In this document: piece by piece, positions 1-9,545 of the stretch
Layout of the letters: every line of letters starts with the position of its first letter
How positions within the stretch are numbered: position 1 is the first letter of the stretch
DNA from: Pseudomonadales bacterium
GTDB taxonomy: Bacteria > Pseudomonadota > Gammaproteobacteria > Pseudomonadales > Azotimanducaceae
Direction: 5' to 3'
Length of the DNA stretch: 55,349 nt
Assembly (NCBI GenBank): GCA_016763855.1
Contig: JAESSY010000048.1
Span: 1-55,349, forward strand
The notes under the pieces: generated by a model
Seen by the model: only the letters and a program-made list of their open reading frames with translations
What the model was told of the DNA's origin: nothing
Databases searched by the model: none
Program-made: the position numbers and the translations under genes

Positions 1-2
1 AT

Positions 3-641
3 ACGTATTACATTATCGGTACGGTGGCCGGTCCTCACCCTTATCCCATGTTGGTGAGGGACTTTCAGTGTGTGATTGGTAGAGAAACTCGAGAAAAATG
101 CCAAGCTGTCTATGGAAAGTTACCCGACGCTATCGTTGCCTGTGTAGGGGGTGGTTCTAATGCAATGGGCATATTCCATCCCTTTCTTGGAGACAGTGGT
201 GTGCGATTGATTGGTGTTGAACCTGCAGGTCACGGTTTGGAAACCGGGCAACATGCTGCCCCTTTGAGCCGGGGTGAAGTCGGTGTATTACATGGTAATA
301 AGACTTACTTGATGCAGGATGAAAATGGTCAAATACTTGATACCCACTCAATATCTGCTGGATTGGATTATCCCGGTGTGGGTCCTGAGCATGCCTGGCT
401 AAAAGACATAAAAAGAGCTGAGTACGTTTCAATCAACGATCAAGAGGCGCTAGAGGCCTTCAGGCAGCTAAACCTCTTGGAAGGAATATTGCCTGCACTT
501 GAGTCTGCTCATGCTGTAGCTTATGGCGCAAAGCTTGCCAGTAAAATGAAACAGGATGAAATCGTCGTAATCAATTTGTCCGGCCGAGGTGATAAAGACA
601 TACCGACCCTGGCACGTATTGATGGTATTACGATTACCTAA
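3..641 (+). CDS. trpB: Tryptophan synthase beta chain (5' partial)
   Basis: C-terminal half of TrpB, the PLP enzyme that condenses indole with serine in the last step of tryptophan synthesis. The reading frame is open from the first complete codon, so the gene starts before the window. The AGPHPYP segment near the left edge and the PLP phosphate-binding loop GGGSNAMG are diagnostic. A glycine-rich SGRGDKD motif near the C terminus also matches the family. It ends 13 bp before trpA, its partner in the alpha2-beta2 complex, with an AGAAGGA-like ribosome site between, so the two are co-transcribed. Confidence 0.97.
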   Translation, partial: TYYIIGTVAGPHPYPMLVRDFQCVIGRETREKCQAVYGKLPDAIVACVGGGSNAMGIFHPFLGDSGVRLIGVEPAGHGLETGQHAAPLSRGEVGVLHGNKTYLMQDENGQILDTHSISAGLDYPGVGPEHAWLKDIKRAEYVSINDQEALEAFRQLNLLEGILPALESAHAVAYGAKLASKMKQDEIVVINLSGRGDKDIPTLARIDGITIT

Positions 642-654
642 GAAGGATTAGAAG

Positions 655-1464
655 ATGAGTCGAATGGCCCAGTGTTTTGAAAGACTTGCCAATGAAGGAA
701 GGAAAGCATTAATTCCTTATATCGTTGCCGGTGATCCAGTTAAAGATATTACCATTACTGTAATGCATGAAATGGTGACGAAGGGCGCAAATATTATTGA
801 ATTAGGCGTGCCGTTTTCAGATCCTGAAGCGGAAGGCCCTGTGATTCAACTCGCACATGAACGTGCTCTCAAACATGGTACTTCGCTGCGTGATACCTGT
901 CAGATGGTGGCGGAGTTTAGAAAAACAGATTCACAGACCCCTGTGGTATTGATGGGTTATTTAAATCCGATTGAAAAAATGGGTCACGACACCTTCGCGA
1001 GCCTTGCAGCAGCATCAGGGGTTGATGCAATACTCATCGTCAACCTACCTCCTGAAGAAGGAGAAGAGCTCAATCAAGCCCTTCTCGATAAGGGGATTCA
1101 CAATATTTGTTTATTGGCACCGACCACAACAGATGCCCGTGCGGAGTACCTGTGCAACAGAGCGCATGGGTTTATCTATTACGTATCCTTAAAGGGAACG
1201 ACTGGTGCTGCAACGATTAATATGCAGGAAGTAAAAGCGCGTCTGGACGAACTCCGGCACTTTGCTTCTATTCCTATGGTAGTGGGTTTCGGGATTAAAG
1301 ATGGTGAGACCGCAGCGGCAGTTGCAAGCTTTGCCGATGGTTCTGTCGTGGGTACCGCTGTTGTTAATCTATTTGAAGTTGAACAGCATAATCCTGAAAA
1401 AATAATCCGCAAGGTTGGGGATCTAATTGCAGATATGCGGCAAGCAATGGATTCTTCAAGCTAG
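655..1464 (+). CDS. trpA: Tryptophan synthase alpha chain
   Basis: 269 aa TIM-barrel enzyme that cleaves indole-3-glycerol phosphate to indole, which is channelled to TrpB. The catalytic Glu49 is present in IIELGVPFSDP. The position corresponding to catalytic Asp60 of the E. coli enzyme reads Glu here (PEAEGPVIQ instead of the usual ADGP). The phosphate-binding segment VVGFGIKDGETA is intact, as is the YYVSLKGTTGA loop 6 region. Length is normal for the family. The gene follows trpB by 13 bp and precedes folC by 24 bp; accD, often found between trp genes and folC in relatives, is absent here. Confidence 0.97.
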   Translation: MSRMAQCFERLANEGRKALIPYIVAGDPVKDITITVMHEMVTKGANIIELGVPFSDPEAEGPVIQLAHERALKHGTSLRDTCQMVAEFRKTDSQTPVVLMGYLNPIEKMGHDTFASLAAASGVDAILIVNLPPEEGEELNQALLDKGIHNICLLAPTTTDARAEYLCNRAHGFIYYVSLKGTTGAATINMQEVKARLDELRHFASIPMVVGFGIKDGETAAAVASFADGSVVGTAVVNLFEVEQHNPEKIIRKVGDLIADMRQAMDSSS

Positions 1465-1488
1465 ATTCAAACGGAATAAGAGTGTCCT

Positions 1489-2775
1489 ATGAATTTGAAT
1501 CAATGGCTTAAAAAAATTCAAGCCATACACCCAGTAAGCTGGGATTTAGGATTGGAGAGGGTGGGCGAAGTTGCTCGTCGAATGGATATTCTCAAACCGG
1601 CTCGGCAGGTCTTTCTTATCGCGGGAACCAATGGCAAGGGTTCAACTTGTGAGATGCTCGCGCAACTCTGTCAGGTACGTGATCTCTCCTACGGTAAAAC
1701 AACTTCGCCTTATTTGCTTCGATATAACGAACAGTTCGTCATCAATGGTGAAGAAGTCGCGGATCGGGTAATCGTCAATGCTTTTGAGAAAATCGACGCA
1801 GCCAGAACAAACATTAGCCTGACCTATTTTGAATTTAGTGCCCTTGCGGCCTTATTTATTTTCAAACAAGAAAAGCTAGATGTGGCCATATTAGAAATTG
1901 GCCTAGGAGGGCGCCTTGATGCCATGAATATTGTCGATGTCGACGTCAGCATCATCACGCGGATTGCGATTGACCATGAGGAATGGCTAGGATCAAATCG
2001 TGAAGATATTGCCAGAGAAAAGGCAGGGATATATCGGCAAGGACGTCCTTGTATTATTGTTGATTCAAATCCCCCTAAATCCTTGTTTGAAGAAGCGATC
2101 AATCATCAAGTTGATGTCAAATTTTTGGGTAGGGATTTTTTCTGCGATGCCAATAAGCTTAGTTTGGGTGACAAAGAATTTGAAATTCCAGCAGGGAAGC
2201 TGCCAGCCTCCTGTATATTGGCTGCGGTAGTCGCTTTTATTACTGGGCAAGGGATAATCACTCAGGACAATATTAACGAAGCTGTGTTGCGGGCAGAACT
2301 CCCGGGTCGATACCAAAAAATTCATCAGAAGTCTCCGAAGGGTCAGGACTTGATTGTCATCATGGATGTGGCTCACAATCCCGATGCAGCCAAGTACTTA
2401 CTGAATTCTTTGCAAGATGATGGTATCAGTCATGTGCAAGCAGTTGTTGGCATGTATCGAGATAAAGATATTGACCAAGTGTTCAATATTCTTTCTCCCA
2501 TTGTTAGAGAATGGCATTTTCCAGTGCTAGATAATGAACGGGCCAATGCCCCGGAAAAATTGTCCGCTCATCTCTATGGTTGTTGTGGGTTAGAGGGTAT
2601 AACTTATGATACAGTATCAGCCGCATATAACGCTGCATTGGATGGTATAGACAGGGTTCCTAACAAAGCGCTCTCTAATACAGGACTCCTTAACAAAGAG
2701 ACCGGTGTGATCCTAGTATTCGGTTCATTTTCGATTGTTGCAGCGATGTTGCTACAACTTAATTTAGAGAAATAG
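1489..2775 (+). CDS. folC: Bifunctional dihydrofolate synthase / folylpolyglutamate synthase
   Basis: 428 aa Mur-ligase-family enzyme that adds glutamate to dihydropteroate and then to folates, in the cytoplasm. The ATP loop GTNGKGST lies near residue 46 and the family motif LGGRLDAMN near residue 142. The C-terminal ligase domain carries DVAHNPDAA. Length is normal. The ATG is preceded by a weak purine-rich site. It sits 24 bp after trpA and 7 bp before the SPOR gene, in the widespread gammaproteobacterial folC-dedD-cvpA-purF order. Confidence 0.96.
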   Translation: MNLNQWLKKIQAIHPVSWDLGLERVGEVARRMDILKPARQVFLIAGTNGKGSTCEMLAQLCQVRDLSYGKTTSPYLLRYNEQFVINGEEVADRVIVNAFEKIDAARTNISLTYFEFSALAALFIFKQEKLDVAILEIGLGGRLDAMNIVDVDVSIITRIAIDHEEWLGSNREDIAREKAGIYRQGRPCIIVDSNPPKSLFEEAINHQVDVKFLGRDFFCDANKLSLGDKEFEIPAGKLPASCILAAVVAFITGQGIITQDNINEAVLRAELPGRYQKIHQKSPKGQDLIVIMDVAHNPDAAKYLLNSLQDDGISHVQAVVGMYRDKDIDQVFNILSPIVREWHFPVLDNERANAPEKLSAHLYGCCGLEGITYDTVSAAYNAALDGIDRVPNKALSNTGLLNKETGVILVFGSFSIVAAMLLQLNLEK

Positions 2776-2782
2776 TCATTCA

Positions 2783-3388
2783 GTGGAATTAAAATTAAAA
2801 CGACGTGTCGTTGGTGCTTTATTGCTAACGACCGCTGCGGTGATAGTTCTACCTATGTTATTAGATGGCTCTGCAGAAGATCGTGCCAGAATAAACACAA
2901 GCATTCCTGAAGCACCCAAAATCGCCCTCAAGCGTTTAACCATTCAACAAGTAAAAGATGCTATGTTAGAAATGGAAGCAGAGAGCACCCAACAATTACC
3001 CATCGATATCCTCGAAGAAAAACTACCCCTTGATGAACTTCTTACCCAGCTAGAAGTTACCCCTAAAATTCATTCTTCCGTAGATCCAGAAGTTGAATTT
3101 CAATTGGACCAAAATAATTTACCCATTAGTTGGTCCCTTCAACTAGGTAGTTTTCATCAAAAAAACAATGCAATCAAATTGCGGCAATCTCTGAGAGACG
3201 CTCAATATCAAAGTTACATCCTAAAAGCAAATGCAGCTGAGAAAGAGGTTTTTCGTGTATTTGTGGGGCCTATTCTGAGCATTAAAAAGATGAAAGAATT
3301 TGCCGTGGATATCGAGTCTAATTTTAAAATGAAAGGCCAAATCCTTCGGTACAAAATTGAAGATGATGCCGATCAATTAGAAGGCTAA
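2783..3388 (+). CDS. SPOR-domain cell-division protein, DedD-like
   Basis: 201 aa bitopic inner-membrane protein starting at GTG, 7 bp after folC. Residues 7-27 form one transmembrane segment (GALLLTTAAVIVLPMLL) after a basic start, followed by an acidic linker. The C-terminal ~75 residues (WSLQLGSFHQKNNA through FRVFVGP) form a SPOR domain, the fold that binds denuded septal peptidoglycan. By position and architecture it corresponds to DedD of E. coli, although the linker is not conserved. Probably translationally coupled to folC. Confidence 0.88.
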   Translation: MELKLKRRVVGALLLTTAAVIVLPMLLDGSAEDRARINTSIPEAPKIALKRLTIQQVKDAMLEMEAESTQQLPIDILEEKLPLDELLTQLEVTPKIHSSVDPEVEFQLDQNNLPISWSLQLGSFHQKNNAIKLRQSLRDAQYQSYILKANAAEKEVFRVFVGPILSIKKMKEFAVDIESNFKMKGQILRYKIEDDADQLEG

Positions 3389-3432
3389 GTGAATAGAAGC
3401 TTAGCCGAAATTTTATAAAGAGAGGGCATTGT

Positions 3433-3933
3433 GTGTCGTCAATCGTAATAGTTGACTGGGGAATCCTTGCGGTCATCACCATTTCAACTTTGATCAGTAT
3501 CCAACGAGGTTTCGTCAAAGAAGCACTGTCCCTTTTAACGCTTGTTGCGGCGATGATTATTTCCAGATTATTTGGATCCCAAGTCTCGACTCTTCTTGTT
3601 GACGTCATAGAAGTTGCCTCTTTAAGAAATGTTGCTGCATACATTGGACTATTCTTTACTACGCTTATAGTAGGTGGATTGATTAATAGGCTAGTTGTTC
3701 AAGTCATTCGAATGGCGGGTTTATCCGGAACTGATCGATTCCTTGGGATGTTGTTTGGTTGTGCGAGGGGAGTATTGGTCACGGTTGTAGCTGTTGCCGT
3801 ACTTGCCCGACTGGGTGTTGCGGAAGATGTGTGGTGGCAGGACTCGATGTTAATCCCACACTTTGTTGCGCTTGGAGATTGGCTGCAAATGATTGGTTGG
3901 GAAAGCGCCAATGATTTGATGAAACAAGTTTAA
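3433..3933 (+). CDS. cvpA: CvpA family inner-membrane protein
   Basis: 166 aa protein with about four membrane segments. The N terminus (VDWGILAVITISTLISIQRGF) is typical of CvpA, which is needed for colicin V production in E. coli and for envelope homeostasis in several species; its molecular role is unsettled. The start used is the GTG at 3433 because the AGAGGGCATT ribosome site precedes it; another GTG lies 2 bp upstream in a different frame. It is directly upstream of purF, as in most gammaproteobacteria. Confidence 0.93.
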   Translation: MSSIVIVDWGILAVITISTLISIQRGFVKEALSLLTLVAAMIISRLFGSQVSTLLVDVIEVASLRNVAAYIGLFFTTLIVGGLINRLVVQVIRMAGLSGTDRFLGMLFGCARGVLVTVVAVAVLARLGVAEDVWWQDSMLIPHFVALGDWLQMIGWESANDLMKQV

Positions 3934-3961
3934 TTTTTTTAAATGTGAGTAGGCGATAGGT

Positions 3962-5473
3962 ATGTGCGGCATTGTTGGAATGGTGGGCAAAGGAGAGGTA
4001 AGTTATGACCTCTATGATGCACTAACAGTTCTACAACATCGAGGTCAGGATGCTGCAGGCATCGTCACCTGTGATGGTGATAGTTTAAATCTTAGGAAAA
4101 GTAATGGTCTTGTTCGAGATGTGTTTCGACAAGGACATATGAATCAACTAAAAGGCAGCATGGGTATAGCCCATGTTCGTTATCCCACTGCGGGTACGTC
4201 GAGTTCTGCAGAATCTCAGCCAATGTACGTCAATTCGCCATTTGGTATTTGCCTTGCTCACAATGGAAATTTAACCAATACCGAAGAACTCAATGAAGAA
4301 CTGTTTCGGAGTGATAGAAGGCATATCAACACCTCTTCTGATTCCGAAGTGTTACTCAATGTTTTTGCCCATGAATTGCAAGACATTGCTGGCATGCGCT
4401 TACAACCTGAAGACGTATTCAAGGCTATTGAAAGAGTCCATGAGAGAGCTGAAGGCGCTTATGCGGTCGTCCTACTCATTATTGGTTACGGCATTGTTGG
4501 TTTCCGTGATCCTAATGGTATAAGACCTATCTGTTTTGGCAAACGGGTAACAGATCACGGTATTGAACATATGATCGCTTCAGAAACGGTCGCCTTGAAT
4601 GTTTTAGGATTTGAAGTGACGCGAGACATTCAGCCGGGAGAAGCTGTTTATATTGAAACGAATGGTAAATTGCATACACAACAATGCGCGGAAAAATCTG
4701 AATATCACCCCTGTATTTTTGAACATGTCTATTTAGCGCGTCCCGACTCAACGATGGATGGTATTTCGGTGTATAAAGCCAGGCTAAAAATGGGCGAAAA
4801 GTTGGCAGATAAAATACTGCGTCTATATCCCGAACACGATATCGATGTTGTTATTCCCATTCCTGATACAAGTTGTACCGCGGCATTGCCAATGGCCCAT
4901 AGGTTGGAAGTGAAGTATCGAGAAGGCTTAATGAAAAACCGCTACATAGGTCGGACATTTATTATGCCGGATCAAAAAGAGAGAATAAAATCTGTACGGA
5001 GAAAGTTGAGTACAGTGGCGCTGGAGTTTAAAAATAAGAACGTATTGTTAGTAGACGATTCAATTGTTCGTGGTACGACGTCAAAACAAATTGTACAGAT
5101 GGCAAGAGATGCGGGGGCAAAGAAAGTCTATTTGGCGTCGGCGGCACCACCAGTTAGGTATCCTAACGTTTATGGTATTGATATGCCTGCTGCACAGGAG
5201 TTTGTTGCGCATGGTATTACAACCGAGGAGATTGCAGATTATATCGGTGTCGATTGGTTGGTATATCAAGACTTAGAGGATTTGAAAGATTGTGCTCTTG
5301 GCATCAATGACGAAATTAAGTCTTTTGATTGCAGTATTTTTGATGGGCAATATGTGACAGAGGGTATTAACGAAGATTATTTGAGCCATTTGGAATCAAA
5401 GCGAAACAATAGTGCAAAACAAAAATCTCATAATGTAGAACTAGAAGTGATTGAACTACATAATCAAAGTTGA
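3962..5473 (+). CDS. purF: Amidophosphoribosyltransferase
   Basis: 503 aa enzyme for the first committed step of purine synthesis (PRPP + glutamine to phosphoribosylamine). The N-terminal nucleophile Cys follows the initiator Met (MCGIVGMVG), so the mature protein starts with Cys with no propeptide, as in the E. coli type. The class II glutaminase domain contains the HNGNLTN loop. The phosphoribosyltransferase domain carries the PRPP loop VLLVDDSIVRGTTS at about residue 360. Length is normal. It ends the folC-purF gene string; no PurR box was evident by eye. Confidence 0.97.
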   Translation: MCGIVGMVGKGEVSYDLYDALTVLQHRGQDAAGIVTCDGDSLNLRKSNGLVRDVFRQGHMNQLKGSMGIAHVRYPTAGTSSSAESQPMYVNSPFGICLAHNGNLTNTEELNEELFRSDRRHINTSSDSEVLLNVFAHELQDIAGMRLQPEDVFKAIERVHERAEGAYAVVLLIIGYGIVGFRDPNGIRPICFGKRVTDHGIEHMIASETVALNVLGFEVTRDIQPGEAVYIETNGKLHTQQCAEKSEYHPCIFEHVYLARPDSTMDGISVYKARLKMGEKLADKILRLYPEHDIDVVIPIPDTSCTAALPMAHRLEVKYREGLMKNRYIGRTFIMPDQKERIKSVRRKLSTVALEFKNKNVLLVDDSIVRGTTSKQIVQMARDAGAKKVYLASAAPPVRYPNVYGIDMPAAQEFVAHGITTEEIADYIGVDWLVYQDLEDLKDCALGINDEIKSFDCSIFDGQYVTEGINEDYLSHLESKRNNSAKQKSHNVELEVIELHNQS

Positions 5474-5514
5474 ATTTTTCGCTTACGGATAAACTAGGGA
5501 CGGCAGTGTAATTT

Positions 5515-6435
5515 ATGCAGGATGTTATTCAGAAAACGATTACACAAATCGGCACGGTTGTATTGGGTAAAGAGCATCAAATTAAACTCGCGTTGACTTG
5601 TTTGATCTCCGGCGGTCACCTTTTGATTGAGGACTTGCCTGGTATGGGAAAGACAACCTTGTCTCAAACCTTAGCTAAAGTATTGGGCTTAAGTTTCAAT
5701 CGAATCCAGTTTACCAGTGATTTATTACCTGCGGATATTCTAGGTATTAGTGTTTTTGAGAAAGAAACCAGTCGCTTTACCTTTCACCCTGGACCTATCT
5801 TCAATCAATTAATATTGGCGGATGAAATAAACCGCGCCACCCCCAAGAGTCAAAGTGCGTTGCTCGAAGCGATGGAAGAAAGACAAGTGACCATTGAGGG
5901 TGAAACAAGAAAATTGCCTTCTCCATTTTTTGTAATCGCCACACAGAACCCTAATTCTCAAGCAGGCACGTTCCCCTTACCTGAATCACAGTTAGATAGA
6001 TTTCTAATGCGAATTCAACTTGGATATCCAGATCCTGCGTCGGAACGTATTCTAATGAAGGGGGTTGATAGAAGAATCCTGTTAAAGAAGCTGGATTCTA
6101 TTGTTGATCTATCGACACTGAATGAATTACAAAGTGAAGGCCGCAGGGTCAAGGTTAGTGATTCACTGCTTGATTATGTGCAAAGACTTGTTGCCTATAC
6201 CCGAGGAGCTCCTGAGTTCGCCTATGGTCTTTCACCCAGAGGCGCTTTGGCTTTACTTAGCTGTGCTAAAACATGGGCCTTTATCGATGGTCGCACCCAT
6301 GTAGTCCCAGAAGATGTCCAAGCTATTCTACCTGGTGTTGTTGAACATCGATTAAGAGAGACTGCTGATATCCAAGGCCATGGCGGTAGCGCACTGGCTC
6401 AAAGGTTACTTTCGCAGGTAGACATCATTGGCTAG
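5515..6435 (+). CDS. MoxR family AAA+ ATPase
   Basis: 306 aa AAA+ ATPase. Walker A is DLPGMGKTTL (about residues 42-51), Walker B is LILADEINRA, followed by QSALLEAMEERQVT and the sensor-1 region IATQNP. MoxR proteins act as chaperone-like ATPases and are almost always next to a DUF58 and a transglutaminase gene, as here. The gene overlaps the DUF58 gene by 8 bp, so the three are one operon. The substrate is unknown; relatives are linked to envelope or surface-protein maturation. Confidence 0.93.
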   Translation: MQDVIQKTITQIGTVVLGKEHQIKLALTCLISGGHLLIEDLPGMGKTTLSQTLAKVLGLSFNRIQFTSDLLPADILGISVFEKETSRFTFHPGPIFNQLILADEINRATPKSQSALLEAMEERQVTIEGETRKLPSPFFVIATQNPNSQAGTFPLPESQLDRFLMRIQLGYPDPASERILMKGVDRRILLKKLDSIVDLSTLNELQSEGRRVKVSDSLLDYVQRLVAYTRGAPEFAYGLSPRGALALLSCAKTWAFIDGRTHVVPEDVQAILPGVVEHRLRETADIQGHGGSALAQRLLSQVDIIG

Positions 6436-7411
6436 TACAACGGGAGGGGGAAGGTTCTGGCGATCTCGCTGGTTCCAAAATTGGTTGTCGCGCAATATCC
6501 CACAATCAAGTTCTCTTACCCTAACCCAAAGTAACATACTCGTGTTGCCAACCAAGCAAGGGCTCTATTTTATCTTGCTTGTCCTCTTCATGATGTTAGC
6601 TGCCATCAACTATCAAAATAGTCTTATCTTTGCACTTGGTTTTTTGTTGGTGAGTTTATTTATGGTGAGCATATTGCACACCTTTAGAAACCTTTCTGGA
6701 CTAACGATTCATAGAGGCCATTCAGTTTCTGTTTTTGCAGGAGAGGATGCGGAATTCAATGTTCGCCTAAGCCGTGACGGTGTACGTGCGTATGAAGCGC
6801 TTGTGCTGGGTTGGAATACGGAATTGATGCAGGAAGTAGACATACTCGATGATGATGTAGAGCAGACGGTTAAGTTGTTTGTTGAAACAAAAGCGAGAGG
6901 GATATTCAATCCAGGGCGCCTTTTAATTCAAACCAACTATCCTGTGGGTTTATTTAGATCCTGGTCCTGGCTTGATCTTGGATTTACGACAATAGTTTAT
7001 CCTAGGCCTATAGCAGGAGGAGATCTTCCCGCATCGAGAAGTAAATCAGAAGAGGGCGAATTATCCCTTGAGCCCGGTGTAGATGACTTTCAGGGACTAC
7101 GAGATTATCATCCAGGAGATTCACTCAGGCATGTCTCTTGGAAGTCCTACGCGCGAACTGATGAACTCTATGTGAAAGAATTTGCTGCGAATGTCGATCA
7201 TCGTATTTGGTTGGACTGGGATTCTTTTCATGGAACCGATAATGAGCTTCGTTTGAGTCATCTTTGTTACTGGGTTATGGCAGTATCAAGAACAAAAAAT
7301 GTCTATGGCTTACGACTCCCCAACTTGGAAATAGAACCTGACGCGGGCACGGAGCACAGAGATCGATTGTTATATGAATTGGCGGTTTTTGATCAGGCTG
7401 GTATAGCGTGA
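6428..7411 (+). CDS. DUF58 domain protein
   Basis: 327 aa protein starting at TTG inside the end of the MoxR gene. Two hydrophobic segments lie near residues 46-85 (LYFILLVLFMMLAAINY and FALGFLLVSLFMV). The DUF58 signature follows: GVDDFQGLRDYHPGDSLRHV ending in a WKSYAR stretch. DUF58 proteins are von-Willebrand-like partners of MoxR ATPases. The gene overlaps the next one by 4 bp (GTGA). No enzymatic motif is visible. Confidence 0.9.
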   Translation: MASTTGGGRFWRSRWFQNWLSRNIPQSSSLTLTQSNILVLPTKQGLYFILLVLFMMLAAINYQNSLIFALGFLLVSLFMVSILHTFRNLSGLTIHRGHSVSVFAGEDAEFNVRLSRDGVRAYEALVLGWNTELMQEVDILDDDVEQTVKLFVETKARGIFNPGRLLIQTNYPVGLFRSWSWLDLGFTTIVYPRPIAGGDLPASRSKSEEGELSLEPGVDDFQGLRDYHPGDSLRHVSWKSYARTDELYVKEFAANVDHRIWLDWDSFHGTDNELRLSHLCYWVMAVSRTKNVYGLRLPNLEIEPDAGTEHRDRLLYELAVFDQAGIA

Positions 7412-9429
7412 CCTCTTATCAAATCCCACGAAATTCACTAGCCTGGATGCTGCTGGCTCAGGTAGCGGTTAGTGCACCTCATATCGTTCGGCTGCCGATT
7501 TGGATCACCTTGGTGTGTGTTGCCTGTGGGTTGTGGCGGATCATGGTGTATCAGGGTCGTTGGAACTATCCTAGTCGATGGGTAAAAGTAGCGCTCGCGA
7601 TCTTTGGTTTTGCCGGGATTCCCTTGGGGTACGACAAGCTAACGGGGGTAGAACCTGCGATTGCTCTATTAATCGTTGCATTCTTTTTAAAGCTTCTTGA
7701 AATGCACCATAAGCAGGATGCCTATGTCGTTATCCTGCTGGGATATTTTGTTGCGATTACAGAGTTTCTTTTCTTTCAGAGTATCCCTTACACAATATAT
7801 ATGTTTTTTTCGGTGTTACTGATTACAACAGCACTGATCGGATTACATCAAACGAAAACCCATATCCAACCGATGAGGACTTTTCGCACCGCTGCAATAT
7901 TGTTGGGCCAAGCACTTCCTTTGATGATCGTTTTGTTTGTGCTCTTTCCCAGAATATCCCCCCTTTGGACTGTGCCTCTTCAATCTTCAATGGGACGGAC
8001 AGGTGTCACGGATTCGATGTCTCCGGGAGATATTGCCTCGCTCGCCCAGTCTGATGAACTTGCATTTCGCGTGACCTTTGATGGGCAGGTGCCGAGAAAT
8101 CGACAGTTGTATTGGCGCGGTTTGGTACTGTCAGAATTTGATGGTAAGACTTGGACTACATCTAACGGATTAGTACAGAGAGGCGTATGGCGAAGTAATC
8201 AGGATCAACCCCCCTGGGTCGATGCCATTGAAATGCGTGGTGAAGAATTTTCTTACAACATTGTACTTGAGGCCACACAACAGAATTGGTTATTCGCACT
8301 GACGATGCCGGAAGTCCCTCAGAACAATAAACTAGTGGTTTTAGCGCATTACAATATTGCGAGTCGAATCCCCATCCGTAATACTTTGCGCTATCAGCTG
8401 ACTTCCCACCTTGGAAGTGTGTTGTCTCGTGAATTAAATGATTATTGGAAAGGCCAATATACAAAAATTCCACTTTACAGTAATCCTAGGACACAGGTAC
8501 TTGCAAAGAAGATGCTTACAGAGGCTTCATCCAGTAGAGAATACATTGATGATGTTTTAAGGATGTACAACCAGCAAGAATTTATATATACATTAAAACC
8601 ACCTCTTTTAGGTCGCAACAGTATTGATGAATTTATCATCGATTCAAAGAAAGGCTTCTGCGAACACTATGCAAGTTCATTTGTTTTTATGATGCGCGCT
8701 GCGGGCATACCCGCGCGTGTTGTTGTGGGTTATCAAGGAGGTGAATATAATCCCAGGGGAAACTACTTTTCTGTACGACAATTTGATGCACATGCTTGGA
8801 CTGAAGTTTGGTTAAAAGATCAGGGTTGGGTTCGATTTGATCCGACTTCCGCTGTTGCCCCTGAAAGAATTGAACGTGGACTCGAAGCCGCTGTAGAAGA
8901 TGAAAATACTTTTCTATTCGATTCTCCCTTGTCGATATTCCGATATCGACAATTGTTATGGTTAACCGATCTTCGTTTGCAATTAGATGCAATTGGGCAT
9001 TATTGGGATGCTTGGGTCGTGGGATATACACCGGAAACACAGATGAGCCTATTGAGTAAGTATCTGGGAGATATGGATAAACAGAAAATTTACTTCCTTA
9101 TGCTGGGAGTCTTTTTTGCAATCTTAGGAACGATTGGTGTATTCATTTTATCGAAACGAAGTAGCGCCGTTCTTAGACCAGCAGAAATCGAGTATCTTAA
9201 ATTTTGTCGAATTTTAGAGAAGAAGGGATATCGTAGACACCACGGCGAAGGTCCTAATGATTTTGCTGCTCGTGTCTCGTTAAGTCTGCCGAGTCTACGA
9301 GATGAAATCAATTCGGTCACAAAAGCCTATATTGAGGCGGTATATGTAAACGAGGTTGAAGCTGATCTACTCAGCTTAAAGAAAGCTGTTCGGGTCGTCA
9401 GATTTAAATCTTTGGCATCTGTTGATTAG
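7408..9429 (+). CDS. TgpA-type membrane transglutaminase (DUF3488/transglutaminase/DUF4129)
   Basis: 673 aa inner-membrane protein starting at GTG. The N-terminal ~180 residues contain about six membrane helices (DUF3488). The large periplasmic part holds a transglutaminase-like domain with a visible Cys-His-Asp triad: Cys418 in KKGFCEHYASS, His462 in DAHAWTEVW and Asp478 in RFDPTSA. A further helix near residue 560 (FLMLGVFFAILGTIGVFIL) is followed by a cytoplasmic DUF4129-like tail. TgpA of Pseudomonas aeruginosa, the characterised relative, is essential there. Third gene of the MoxR-DUF58-TgpA operon. Confidence 0.93.
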   Translation: MTSYQIPRNSLAWMLLAQVAVSAPHIVRLPIWITLVCVACGLWRIMVYQGRWNYPSRWVKVALAIFGFAGIPLGYDKLTGVEPAIALLIVAFFLKLLEMHHKQDAYVVILLGYFVAITEFLFFQSIPYTIYMFFSVLLITTALIGLHQTKTHIQPMRTFRTAAILLGQALPLMIVLFVLFPRISPLWTVPLQSSMGRTGVTDSMSPGDIASLAQSDELAFRVTFDGQVPRNRQLYWRGLVLSEFDGKTWTTSNGLVQRGVWRSNQDQPPWVDAIEMRGEEFSYNIVLEATQQNWLFALTMPEVPQNNKLVVLAHYNIASRIPIRNTLRYQLTSHLGSVLSRELNDYWKGQYTKIPLYSNPRTQVLAKKMLTEASSSREYIDDVLRMYNQQEFIYTLKPPLLGRNSIDEFIIDSKKGFCEHYASSFVFMMRAAGIPARVVVGYQGGEYNPRGNYFSVRQFDAHAWTEVWLKDQGWVRFDPTSAVAPERIERGLEAAVEDENTFLFDSPLSIFRYRQLLWLTDLRLQLDAIGHYWDAWVVGYTPETQMSLLSKYLGDMDKQKIYFLMLGVFFAILGTIGVFILSKRSSAVLRPAEIEYLKFCRILEKKGYRRHHGEGPNDFAARVSLSLPSLRDEINSVTKAYIEAVYVNEVEADLLSLKKAVRVVRFKSLASVD

Positions 9430-9545
9430 GCGGTGTTCGACGTTAGGGTATTTCCCTTCCTCATTTTTCCTCTACAATGAAAACACGCCATACTGCCGCC
9501 TAACTTTAAATCTGATGACCACTAACGAATAACCGCTAACACGCA

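Noticed and set aside
9426-9503. Inverted repeat TTAGGCGG / CCGCCTAA between the TgpA gene and acnB
   Set aside because: Arms are 8 bp with a 62-nt loop and no T-run, so not a credible terminator; possibly chance.
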